The translations under genes and the position numbers were made by a program. The notes under the pieces are model-generated. The model saw only the letters and a list, made by a program, of their open reading frames with translations, had not been told where the DNA came from and did not search any database. DNA of 60,063 nucleotides, taken from contig NZ_QUBS01000072.1 in assembly GCF_003390925.1 (NCBI RefSeq), forward strand, positions 1-60,063, read 5' to 3'. Below are positions 47,148 to 55,117 of this stretch, one piece after another. This DNA comes from Trinickia diaoshuihuensis (lineage in GTDB: Bacteria > Pseudomonadota > Gammaproteobacteria > Burkholderiales > Burkholderiaceae). Every line of letters begins with the position of its first letter. Positions within the stretch are counted from its first letter, which is position 1.

Positions 47148-47822
47148 ATGAAGACGATATTGCTGCTTGCGGCTTGTATAGCTGCGCTCTCCGGGTGCGC
47201 CGCAACCGAAACCGCTATCCGGGCGAAAGCCGTTCCGGGGTTCGGCGCGGGCGTTCGCACCTACGCGCTTGCGAACGCTTCGGGGCCGGCGTCGAACGAT
47301 GCGGCCGATGCGGCAGGGCACGAGGATGGTTTCGCGCGGGCGGTCGCGCGCCGGCTGGCCGAGCTGGGTTTTAGCGCGGCGCCGGAATCCGGCGCGCGTT
47401 ATCGGGTCGCGCTGTCATACGAGACGCGTCCGGCCGGGGTCGGCGTCGTTTATGCCGATTGCGCCGACGGCGCGCCGTGCGGCGTGGCGAACCCCGCGCC
47501 CGGCTTCGAATGGCCCGGTGCGAAAGCGTTCGTCCATTCGCTGACCCTGCGGTTCTTCGATCGAGCGGACGGCCGCGAGGTCTATAAAGTGAGCGCCGCC
47601 AAACGCGATCGAGACCCGCTGGGCACCGGCGATATCGATGATTTGGTCGCCGGCGCGCTCGCGCGCCTACCGTTCGCCGAACCCTTAACCGAACCGTTAG
47701 CCGCGGGGGGCTCCGGCGCCAGCCTAGGCAAGTCGGGCATGACCGATTGGAAGGTGACGCTGAGCAAGGCGGCCACCGATGCAGCGCCGCGTGTCACCCG
47801 CATTGCGCCGCTCCCGCGCTGA
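47148..47822 (+). CDS. DUF4136-like lipoprotein
   Basis: 224 residues from ATG 47148, which gives a short signal peptide with lipobox ALSGC at residues 13-17; the frame is open back to 47109, inside the kinase gene, so the genes may be coupled. The mature part contains FARAVARRLAELGFSAAPES and ARYRVALSYETRPAGVGVV, recalling DUF4136-type lipoproteins, and ends with a basic tail. Placed third in the fecR-CHASE2 operon it is probably an outer-membrane-anchored partner. The family call is tentative. Confidence 0.7.
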   Translation: MKTILLLAACIAALSGCAATETAIRAKAVPGFGAGVRTYALANASGPASNDAADAAGHEDGFARAVARRLAELGFSAAPESGARYRVALSYETRPAGVGVVYADCADGAPCGVANPAPGFEWPGAKAFVHSLTLRFFDRADGREVYKVSAAKRDRDPLGTGDIDDLVAGALARLPFAEPLTEPLAAGGSGASLGKSGMTDWKVTLSKAATDAAPRVTRIAPLPR

Positions 47823-47995
47823 CGATATCAGGCTGACTTCGGAGCCGAACGTCCGAGCCGGACGCCGGCGCGACGTTGCTTCGGCGCGACTCGTGCTTGT
47901 TGTCATTCTTCCGTAGAATGTGCCATGCGAAGCGTCGGCACGGCCGCGTTTGATGCGCGGCCGACGGCACAGCATGGGACCGAAGGAGACGAACC

Positions 47996-49402
47996 ATGAA
48001 TACGATAACAACCGCGCCGGCCGGCGATCCTCCCCAAGCCGTGCGCCGCATCACGCGCTGGTACGCGAGCTTCCTGCGAGTAGCGTTCGCGCTGCTGCCG
48101 GCTTACCTCATCGCGTATTTGTACTACTTTCAAAACCCCCGCCTGACATTCGAGGACCACTTATTCCACGAGGTGGCGATCGCGGCCGCGACGCTCGAGG
48201 GGCTCTTCGTCAGCTACGTGACCTGGCAGTGCTATCGGCTGTCGGGCGAGCCGATCTTGCGCTGGCTCACGCTGGGCTTCACGGGATTCGTCGTCGTCTA
48301 CGCCTTGCACGGCGCGTTCACGCCGCTCGCGCACCACAATATGTGGCTGTTTTTGCTGTACGGCCCCGCATCTCGCCTCGTCATGGCGATTCTGCTTTTC
48401 GTGGGCCTGCTTTCTTACGCTTCGAAAGCCGACGCCGTCGAACGCCGTAGCGACCGCTTGATGTGGGGCACATGGTTCGGCATCTTCGTCGTGATCGATT
48501 TGCTCGTCGCCGTGCTCGCCAACTCGCCGGTCGCGGGCGCATTGGGCGTGCGGCTATCGCTCGAAGGCGGGGCCATGCTGATCTCGGCGCTGAACGTCGT
48601 TTGCCTCATCGTTCGGCGGATCCGCTCCCCGCTCATGCAAATCTTCGGCATATCGGTGACCGCGTTCGCCCTGTCCTCGCTGGCCTTCATTCTCGGCAAA
48701 CCGTGGAATCATATGTGGTGGCTTGCGCATGCGATCTTCGCGGGCGGGTTCTTTCTGCTCAGCTACGGTATCGTCCAGGCGTTCCACACGACGCGCTCGT
48801 TCTCGACGATCTATAGCCAGGAAGAGTTGCTCGCTCGTTTGCGCGGGGAAATGGCCCGCACGAGCAGCGCGCTGCAAGAGTTGCAGCGCAGCAATCAGAA
48901 GCTCGAATCGCTGGCGGCCGTCGATTCGTTGACGGGGATCGCCAATCGGCGCACCTTCGTGCAACGGCTCGAGACAGAGGTCGGATTGGCCAACCGCGGC
49001 GGCGCGCCGTTTGCGTTGCTGGCCGTCGATGTCGACAATCTGCAGCGCATCAACGAGCGGTTCGGCGAGCAGGTGGGCGACGCGATTTTGCGTGCAGTCG
49101 CGACGGCTTGCGTCGATGCCATGCGTCCGCATCAAGGGATTGCGCGCGTGGGCGGCGGTGAATTCATGGGCGTGGTGCCCGGCGCCGCGCTCGATGCCGC
49201 GCTGATGATCGGCGAGCGTATCCGGACGGCGATCCAGTCGCTGCAATTCGACGGCGGCCAAGAGCGTTTCTCCGTGACGGCCAGTGTCGGCATCGCGCAA
49301 TTCGGACCGGACGGGACGACAGTCGATGCGGTCATGCGGGCGGCGGGCGAGCGCTTGAAGCGCGCGAAGACGCACGGACGCAATTGCGTGATCGCTGTTT
49401 GA
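47996..49402 (+). CDS. Membrane GGDEF-domain protein with degenerate GGGEF signature
   Basis: 468 residues. The N-terminal 270 contain about seven to eight hydrophobic helices (LRVAFALLPAYLIAYLYYF, AIFAGGFFLLSYGIVQAF), likely a sensor of the MASE type. A coiled-coil linker then leads to a GGDEF domain from about 305 (VDSLTGIANRRTFVQRL, LLAVDVDNLQRINERFGEQV). The signature reads RVGGGEF (GGGEF at residues 386-390), with Gly where Asp/Glu coordinates metal, so cyclase activity is doubtful. An unusable active site would make it a c-di-GMP or GTP sensor rather than a producer. The rest of the domain, including AKTHGRN at the end, is normal. Confidence 0.85.
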   Translation: MNTITTAPAGDPPQAVRRITRWYASFLRVAFALLPAYLIAYLYYFQNPRLTFEDHLFHEVAIAAATLEGLFVSYVTWQCYRLSGEPILRWLTLGFTGFVVVYALHGAFTPLAHHNMWLFLLYGPASRLVMAILLFVGLLSYASKADAVERRSDRLMWGTWFGIFVVIDLLVAVLANSPVAGALGVRLSLEGGAMLISALNVVCLIVRRIRSPLMQIFGISVTAFALSSLAFILGKPWNHMWWLAHAIFAGGFFLLSYGIVQAFHTTRSFSTIYSQEELLARLRGEMARTSSALQELQRSNQKLESLAAVDSLTGIANRRTFVQRLETEVGLANRGGAPFALLAVDVDNLQRINERFGEQVGDAILRAVATACVDAMRPHQGIARVGGGEFMGVVPGAALDAALMIGERIRTAIQSLQFDGGQERFSVTASVGIAQFGPDGTTVDAVMRAAGERLKRAKTHGRNCVIAV

Positions 49403-49461
49403 TGATGGATGGCGTTTGCCCCGCCCGCACTCGCCGCGCCCGAGGGGCTCGTTAGCGCCGG

Positions 49462-49478
49462 CTTAAGGCTTCGTTAAG
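49462..49478 (+). promoter_or_regulatory. PmrA/QseB-type box upstream of the two-component system
   Basis: CTTAAG, five bases (GCTTC), then GTTAAG form the direct repeat typical of PmrA/QseB boxes. It lies 50 bases before the response regulator start. The same sequence can also be read as a larger inverted repeat (CCGGCTTAA and TTAAGCCGG, 49458-49482). It suggests autoregulation of the operon; binding is inferred. Confidence 0.6.
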
Positions 49479-49528
49479 CCGGTCCGTGCGATGCTCGCTA
49501 CGCATCCCTACCTCGGAACCGACGAACC

Positions 49529-50191
49529 ATGCGCCTGCTGCTGATCGAAGACGATCGAATGATCGCGGAGCCCGTGCTCGACACGATGCGCCGGGACGGC
49601 TACGCGATCGATTGGGCCGAGGACGGCCGCGCAGCGGAGCTTTCGCTCGGCAACGGCGTATACGACTTGGTCTTGCTCGATCTCGGCTTGCCGAAGAAGG
49701 ACGGCATAGCCGTGCTGCGCGCCTATCGCGACGCGGGCGGCGCGGCGCCGGTCATCATTCTGACGGCGCGCGACGCCGTGGACGAACGTGTGCGCGGCCT
49801 CGACACCGGCGCCGACGACTACCTCGTCAAGCCGTTCGACTTGAACGAGTTGGCCGCCCGCGTGCGGGCGCTCTTGCGCCGGCGCACGGGACAAAAACAG
49901 CCGGTCTACACGCATGGCGAATTGGCTCTCGATCCCGCCGCTCACGAAGTCACGAAGCACGGCGCGCCCGTCGCGCTCGTACCGCGCGAGTTCGCGCTTC
50001 TGCGGGCGCTGATCGAGGCGCCCGCCCGAGTGCATACGAAGGCGGAACTCGAAGAGAAGCTCTACGGCTGGGGCGAGGAGGTCGGCAGCAACACGGTGGA
50101 AGTGCACGTGCATAGCCTGCGGCGCAAGCTCGGCCCCGAGCAGATCGTGACCGTGCGCGGCGTCGGATATCGGTTGAGGCGCATCGAATGA
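49529..50191 (+). CDS. OmpR-family response regulator, PmrA/QseB-like
   Basis: 220 residues, the typical short PmrA/QseB/TctD length. The acidic pocket is in LLIEDDRMI, phospho-acceptor Asp51 in LVLLDLGLPKKDGI, and KPFDLNELAARVRALLRRRT ends the receiver. The winged helix carries LVPREFALLRALIEAPARVH and the diagnostic GSNTVEVHVHSLRRKLG. It overlaps the kinase start by 4 bases. With the box at 49462 it fits an autoregulated PmrAB/QseBC-like operon, systems that control lipid A modification, motility or metal responses. Which of these applies cannot be told; no arn-type genes are near. Confidence 0.9.
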   Translation: MRLLLIEDDRMIAEPVLDTMRRDGYAIDWAEDGRAAELSLGNGVYDLVLLDLGLPKKDGIAVLRAYRDAGGAAPVIILTARDAVDERVRGLDTGADDYLVKPFDLNELAARVRALLRRRTGQKQPVYTHGELALDPAAHEVTKHGAPVALVPREFALLRALIEAPARVHTKAELEEKLYGWGEEVGSNTVEVHVHSLRRKLGPEQIVTVRGVGYRLRRIE

Positions 50192-51537
50192 CGTCGATTC
50201 GGCGTTGGTTGCTCGGTTGGCTCATCTTCGGTTTCGCGGCGGCCTCCTTCGGGGCGGGCTACGCCATCTTCCGGACGGCGCACGAGGAGGCGAGCGAGTT
50301 GTTCGACTACGAACTGCACGCGGTGGCGGATTCGTTGCCGCCGAGCATGGCGGCGACCGCCCGGCCGCCCATGCATGACCTTTCGGACGACCGGATTGCC
50401 ATTGCCGTCTGGAATGCGCAGGGCCAGCTCGTCTACCGCTCGGCGGGCGCGCCGGACATCGCATGGCTAGCCGAGGGGTTTCGTACGATCGAGCGGCACG
50501 ATAAACATTGGCGCGTCTTCGGGCTGCGGCAGCCCGAGCGCTTTATCCAAGTCGCGCAGCCCGTCTCGGTGCGGGAAGCGCTCGCGCTGCGCCTCGCATT
50601 GCGGACGTTGTGGCCGCTCGGCTTGCTCTTGCCGTTGACGATTGCGCTCGTGCTATTCGTCGTGAGACGGGGGCTTGCGCCGATTCGGGCGTTGTCGGCG
50701 ATGTTGTCGACGCGCTCGCTCGATGCGTTGGAGCCGGTCCGGCTCGCGGGCTCGGTGCCCGTGGAGATTCTCCCGCTCGTCGATGCATTGAACGACTTGC
50801 TGTCCCGGCTCAATGCGGCATCGAGCGCGCAGCGGACCTTCGTCGCCGATGCGGCGCACGAGTTACGTTCGCCGCTGACGGCCTTGAAGCTGCAATTGCA
50901 AGCCGCGCAGCGCAGCGGTTCGATCAAAGGCGAAGGCGATACGGTGCAAAGTATCGAGGCGCGGCTCAATCGCATCATCCGGCTCGTGCAGCAGTTGCTG
51001 ACCCTCGCGCGCCAAGATGCCGAGTCGTCCGGCACGGCGTTGACCCCGGTTGCGTTGCGCCGCGTTGCCGAGCAGGCCGTCAGCGATTTTTCGCTGCTGG
51101 CGGAAGCGAAGTCGATCGACCTCGGATTGGAGGTCCTAGCGCCCGCAAGCGGGGACGACGCCTTCGAAGTTTATGGCGAACCCAATGCGTTGTCGGTACT
51201 GCTGAACAATCTGCTCGACAATGCGATCAAGCATACGCCCGAAGCCGGGCGTGTCGATGTCGTGCTGTCCCGCGATCGGGCGGGTATTTCGTTCGAAGTG
51301 AGGGATACGGGACCCGGCATTGCCGAAGACGAGCTTGCGCGCGTGTGCGATCGTTTTTATCGCGGCGCGGATACGCAAGGCGAGGGTAGCGGCCTCGGAC
51401 TGGCCATTGCGCAGCGGGTGGCCGATCGGCACCACGCGCGCATTACATTACACAATCGCGCCGAAGGGCGGGGGTTGGCGGTGACGGTGTCGCCGCTCAC
51501 CCCGGTGAACCCCGGCGCGCGACGCGATGGCACCTAA
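50188..51537 (+). CDS. Sensor histidine kinase, QseC/TctE/PmrB-like
   Basis: 449 residues. There are two membrane helices (WLLGWLIFGFAAASFGAGYA near residue 8, LLLPLTIALVLFVVRRGLAP near 150) with a periplasmic domain of about 120 residues between them. A HAMP-like linker follows, then His224 in ADAAHELRSPLTALKLQLQA and the ATPase (NLLDNAIKHTPEAGRVD, VRDTGPGIAEDELARV, GEGSGLGLAIAQRV). This is the TctE/QseC layout. The periplasmic part lacks the long acidic cluster of classical PmrB iron sensors. It works with the PmrA/QseB-like regulator overlapping upstream. Confidence 0.9.
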   Translation: MTSIRRWLLGWLIFGFAAASFGAGYAIFRTAHEEASELFDYELHAVADSLPPSMAATARPPMHDLSDDRIAIAVWNAQGQLVYRSAGAPDIAWLAEGFRTIERHDKHWRVFGLRQPERFIQVAQPVSVREALALRLALRTLWPLGLLLPLTIALVLFVVRRGLAPIRALSAMLSTRSLDALEPVRLAGSVPVEILPLVDALNDLLSRLNAASSAQRTFVADAAHELRSPLTALKLQLQAAQRSGSIKGEGDTVQSIEARLNRIIRLVQQLLTLARQDAESSGTALTPVALRRVAEQAVSDFSLLAEAKSIDLGLEVLAPASGDDAFEVYGEPNALSVLLNNLLDNAIKHTPEAGRVDVVLSRDRAGISFEVRDTGPGIAEDELARVCDRFYRGADTQGEGSGLGLAIAQRVADRHHARITLHNRAEGRGLAVTVSPLTPVNPGARRDGT

Positions 51538-51606
51538 GCAATCGCTTGTAGTATGTTGCCGATACAGGGCATCGCTTCGCTCCGGCCCAACACTGCGCAC
51601 CGCGCC

Positions 51607-51891
51607 ATGACACCCAACAAACGCCGTCTAACGATTGTGCTGCTGATCATCTTGGTCGGCATCGCGCCTTTTATTTCGGTTGCCATTGCCGGTGCGATCG
51701 CCGATGCCCACGGATGCCGTCTCGACGAGGCCGGTATCTATCCCTGCGTCGTCGGCGGACACGATTTCGGCGAGCTGCTCGCCACGATGAGCATGGCGGG
51801 TTGGGCGGGATTGCTGACGATCCCCGCGGCGATTTCCGTGCTCATGCTGTGGGGGTTCGTCGAGTTGTTGCTCGTCTTTTTGCGCAAGTAG
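51607..51891 (+). CDS. Small two-helix membrane protein, hypothetical
   Basis: 94 residues from ATG 51607 (MTPNKRRLTIVLLIILVGIA); the longer frame upstream lacks a start site of quality. A first hydrophobic helix (residues 8-31) and a second (about 64-92) flank an extracytoplasmic loop with two cysteines (HGCRLDEAGIYPC), spaced so that a disulfide is possible. I do not recognise a named family. It follows the PmrAB-like kinase gene by 69 bases on the same strand and could be under the same control, as small membrane connectors of two-component systems often are; no evidence beyond position. Confidence 0.65.
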   Translation: MTPNKRRLTIVLLIILVGIAPFISVAIAGAIADAHGCRLDEAGIYPCVVGGHDFGELLATMSMAGWAGLLTIPAAISVLMLWGFVELLLVFLRK

Positions 51892-51954
51892 ATTTCGCCC
51901 GCTTTGGGGCGAGCGGCGCGTCGAACAATCGCCGGCCGGTCAACAGTCGTTTGA

Positions 51955-54003
51955 TTATCCGGCACTCTCTTCGTGCCGCTTGTATTGCGCCGCGAGCTTG
52001 CCTTGTTGATGCGGCGGCACCGGGTCGTAGTGGCTCAATTGGATGCTGTACTGGCCTTCGCCTCCCGCCATGGCATTGAGCCGCGATTGATACTCGGTCA
52101 ACTCGGAGAGCGGCACCTTCGCCGAGACTGCCACTCTGTGGCCGCCGATCGGACGCGAACCTTGAACCTGAGCGCGCCTCGCGGATAGATCGCCCATGAT
52201 GTCGCCCATCGCGGCTTCGGGGGCCGTCACCTCGAAATCGACGATCGGTTCGAGCAGGAGCGGCTGTGCCTTGAGTGCGGCGTCGATGAACGCTTTACGA
52301 CCGGCGACGACGAATGCGACTTCCTTCGAGTCGACCGGATGGTGCTTCCCGTCATAGACCGTGACACGCACGTCTTGCATCGGAAAACTGGCTAGCGGTC
52401 CGCTCTCGATCGCCTGAAGGACGCCCTTCTCGACGGCGGGCATGAATTGGCCGGGGATGGCTCCGCCTTTGACCGCGTCCACGAACTCATAGCCGGCGCC
52501 GCGCGGCAGCGGTTCCACCCGCAGCATCACTTCGCCGAACTGCCCGGCGCCGCCCGTTTGTTTCTTATGGCGATAGTGTCCGTCGGCGGCGGCGCCGATC
52601 GTCTCGCGATAGGCGATTTTCGGCGGTCGAGTGATTACGGCAAGCTTATATTGGTCGGTCAGCCGCTCCAGCATGAGCCGCAGGTGAAGTTCCCCGAGCC
52701 CGCGCACGACGGTTTCGTTCGTCCCGGCCGGGTGTTCGATGCGCAAGCAGGGATCTTCGGCCGCCAGCTTTTGCAAGGTCTCCCAGAGACGCTGCTCGTT
52801 GCCGCGCCGCTCGGGTTCGATCGCAAGCGCGTAAATCGGATTAGGGAAATCGAGCGGGGCGAGGTGGATGTCGCCGTCCTCTTGCGCATCGTGCAGTACG
52901 GCGTCGTACCCGATCTCGTCTACTTTGGCCGTCGCGCAAATGTCGCCGGGGCCCGCGCTGGGGATATCGATATGGTCCTTTCCCTGCAGGCGCATCAAGT
53001 GCGCGACGCGAAAAGGCTGGCGCGCGCTGCCGATATAAAGCAAGCCGTCGCGCCGTACCGTGCCTTGGTGGATGCGAAAAACGGCCATTTTCCCGATATA
53101 TGGATCGACGACGATCTTGAACACGTGCGCGAGCACGTGCTTGCCGGCGTCCGGCTGCGCTCGTACCGTTTGCCGGTGGTCATCGACGTCCCGATAAAAC
53201 AGCGGCGGGTTGCCCTCCAACGGATTCGGCAATAAACGGACGAATATGTCCAAGAGTTCCTGGACCCCCGCACCCGTCGCGGCCGAGGTGAAGCAGATCG
53301 GAATCAGATGCCCTTCGCGCAGCGCTTGCTCGAACGGAGCATGCAACTGGTCGGGTTTGACCGCTTCCCCTTGCTCCAGATAAAGCTCCATCAAACCGGC
53401 ATCGAGTTCGATGACCTGATCGATGAGGGCGTCATGCGCCGAGGCGACTGAGGAAAAGTCGGCATCGCCCGCGGGCGTGAAGAAGCAATCGACGACCGCA
53501 TGCGCCTGGCGCGCGGGCAGGTTGATCGGCAAGCAAGACTTCCCGAACGCCTCCTGGATCTGAGCGACGAGAGCGGGCAAGTCGACCTTCTCGCCGTCGA
53601 TGCCGTTCACGATGAGGATCGTGCACAGCTTGCGCTCTTTGGCCCACGCCATCATGCGGCGCGTGGTCATTTCGATTCCGGTCCGCGCGTTGATGACCAC
53701 CGCAACGGTCTCCACCGCCGATAAGGCACTCAGGGAAAGACCTGAAAAGTCGGGGTAGCCGGGCGTGTCCAGCACATACACGCGCGTGCCTTGGTATTCG
53801 AGGTGCGCGACGGCGGAATTCAGCGAATGGCGATATTTGCGCTCGAGCGGATCGAAATCGCAGACCGTCGTGCCTCGTTCGATGCTGCCTGCGGCATGGA
53901 TTGCGCCGCTTCGGTAGAGGAGCGCCTCGATGAGCGAGGTCTTGCCGCAACCCGCGTGGCCGACCAATGCGATGGTACGAATGGCTTCGGGTTGGTGTTC
54001 CAT
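51955..54003 (-). CDS. fusA2: EF-G-like translational GTPase paralogue with altered G motifs
   Basis: 682 residues, EF-G length. P-loop GHAGCGKTS is at 15-23. The DTPGH motif of EF-G is DTPGY (Tyr83), losing the catalytic His; the switch I RGITI motif is absent (ERKYRHSL), and the NKxD guanine motif is NGID (133-136). The later domains are normal: LHLRLMLERLTDQYKLAVI, AYRETIGAAADGHYRHKKQT, GGAGQFGEVMLRVEP, and a C-terminal EF-G domain V (VDFEVTAPEAAMGDIMGDLS). The same DTPGY change occurs in EF-G-like proteins such as mycobacterial FusA2. It is not the cell's main EF-G, and has no str-operon neighbours. The function is unknown; it may act on stressed ribosomes. Confidence 0.88.
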   Translation of the reverse strand: MEHQPEAIRTIALVGHAGCGKTSLIEALLYRSGAIHAAGSIERGTTVCDFDPLERKYRHSLNSAVAHLEYQGTRVYVLDTPGYPDFSGLSLSALSAVETVAVVINARTGIEMTTRRMMAWAKERKLCTILIVNGIDGEKVDLPALVAQIQEAFGKSCLPINLPARQAHAVVDCFFTPAGDADFSSVASAHDALIDQVIELDAGLMELYLEQGEAVKPDQLHAPFEQALREGHLIPICFTSAATGAGVQELLDIFVRLLPNPLEGNPPLFYRDVDDHRQTVRAQPDAGKHVLAHVFKIVVDPYIGKMAVFRIHQGTVRRDGLLYIGSARQPFRVAHLMRLQGKDHIDIPSAGPGDICATAKVDEIGYDAVLHDAQEDGDIHLAPLDFPNPIYALAIEPERRGNEQRLWETLQKLAAEDPCLRIEHPAGTNETVVRGLGELHLRLMLERLTDQYKLAVITRPPKIAYRETIGAAADGHYRHKKQTGGAGQFGEVMLRVEPLPRGAGYEFVDAVKGGAIPGQFMPAVEKGVLQAIESGPLASFPMQDVRVTVYDGKHHPVDSKEVAFVVAGRKAFIDAALKAQPLLLEPIVDFEVTAPEAAMGDIMGDLSARRAQVQGSRPIGGHRVAVSAKVPLSELTEYQSRLNAMAGGEGQYSIQLSHYDPVPPHQQGKLAAQYKRHEESAG

Positions 54004-54500
54004 GGCCGCTCCCGTCCAGCGATCGCGATGGGGGCATTATTGGCGAAAAAGGCCGGTGCCGCTACCCGCACTGCTCCTATCGGGCGCGGATACGACCCTT
54101 CGCGTTCGCGAACGGCGGCAACGACAGCCGGGGCGACTTGCCCCATGGTCAAATGCTTCGGCAGCTTCGACCAATGGCCGAAGCGCGAGCCGTAAATTAC
54201 GTCGGAGAATCCTGAGATCCAAGAAACTAAAACATTCTTAAATATCGGCGACTCGATAGATAACGAGGTTCGACTATTTTTGCTTCGCCGTTTTATGTCT
54301 GTCTAATTCATAACAAATGTTAATTTCAGCTTGTTGGATGAGTCGCGCAATATTGCGCGAGACGACTTCGCGGGTCTTTTCTCGTCGTGCCGTGGAGCGA
54401 CTCCACTCACATGTTGGTTCGACGCGCGTGACTTTTGGAAAATGTGGAAAAATTCGCTGCAACTCTGATTTATAACAGGGGGTGAAATGCGTCCTTTCGC

Positions 54501-54529
54501 TTGACAGGCAATCAACCGCTTACTAAATT
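54501..54529 (+). promoter_or_regulatory. Strong sigma70-like promoter in the AT-rich region
   Basis: TTGACA (54501-54506), 17 bases, then TAAATT (54524-54529). The -35 is perfect and the spacing ideal; the -10 matches four of six positions. Transcription would run right towards the gene at 55118, giving a leader of nearly 600 bases, or make a separate short RNA. Confidence 0.55.
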
Positions 54530-54630
54530 CCATTTAAAGTTATAATTTCGATAATGATCATGCGAATCGGGATGCATGACGTGGCGGGCAAGACGAAATG
54601 AACGCAATCACGTACTGGATGCCGTCCGCT

Positions 54631-54671
54631 AAAAATAAAAGAGCCTGCCGTTGCTGAGATGAGTCGGGCTC
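54631..54671 (-). terminator. Candidate intrinsic terminator on the minus strand
   Basis: Read on the minus strand, GAGC at 54671-54668 pairs with GCTC at 54644-54641, strengthened by CGG/CCG next to it, and is followed by TTTTATTTTT (54640-54631). No gene on that strand ends here, so it could mark the end of an unseen transcript starting between about 54700 and 55000. The stem is short and the loop long, so this is tentative. Confidence 0.35.
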
Positions 54672-55117
54672 ATTCGTATCTCGCGGCAGTCGTATTCCCG
54701 GAACGTGAACGCGGCAGCGAGTTGGGCTAGGCAACCGTGGCATCGATTGCGAGGCACCTCATGTATTGCGATTCGAAGCAACGCGGCAATCGCAGCAGTG
54801 CGCGCGGCGGGGCACGGGTGCGGCGATCGGCGCTGCATCGGCCCGATCCTCGGCGCCCGCTTCCGATTTACGCCAGGGAGACGGATATTTTTCTCCCATT
54901 CGCGAGGTACGACGGAAAGGCGCGCTCGCCGTCCTAACGCGTCGATTTATGCCTCATGTTTTGATGGTTCGGCCTTCGGGACCGAGGCCGGGCCGCACTT
55001 CGTAGTTTTCGCGAATGCGGCAGCGCACAAATATACAGATTTGTTGTTCATCGTCGCAATAGTGCGATTACTTGGTTTCTGAGCATTCATTCATTAAACA
55101 AAAACCGAGGGCGAGAA

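Larger units (their letters stand above)
54004..55117. other. Long gene-poor, partly AT-rich region
   Basis: About 1.1 kb with no convincing protein gene. From 54190 to 54560 the base composition drops sharply compared with the surroundings. Short frames exist (minus strand 54274-54462 and 54303-54533; plus strand 54705-55082) but none has a good ribosome binding site together with codon bias. What can be seen: a good sigma70-like promoter (54501-54529) and, on the minus strand, a hairpin followed by TTTTATTTTT (54631-54671). It may hold a small RNA, the promoter of the gene at 55118, or be decayed foreign DNA. Confidence 0.5.

Noticed and set aside
54274-54533. Two short minus-strand frames in the AT-rich stretch
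   Set aside because: They overlap in different frames, have no ribosome binding site and no recognisable sequence.
54705-55082. 125-codon plus-strand frame in the gene-poor region
   Set aside because: No Shine-Dalgarno sequence, biased composition (Arg, Ala, Cys), no domain. The only point in favour is that it ends just before the gene at 55118.
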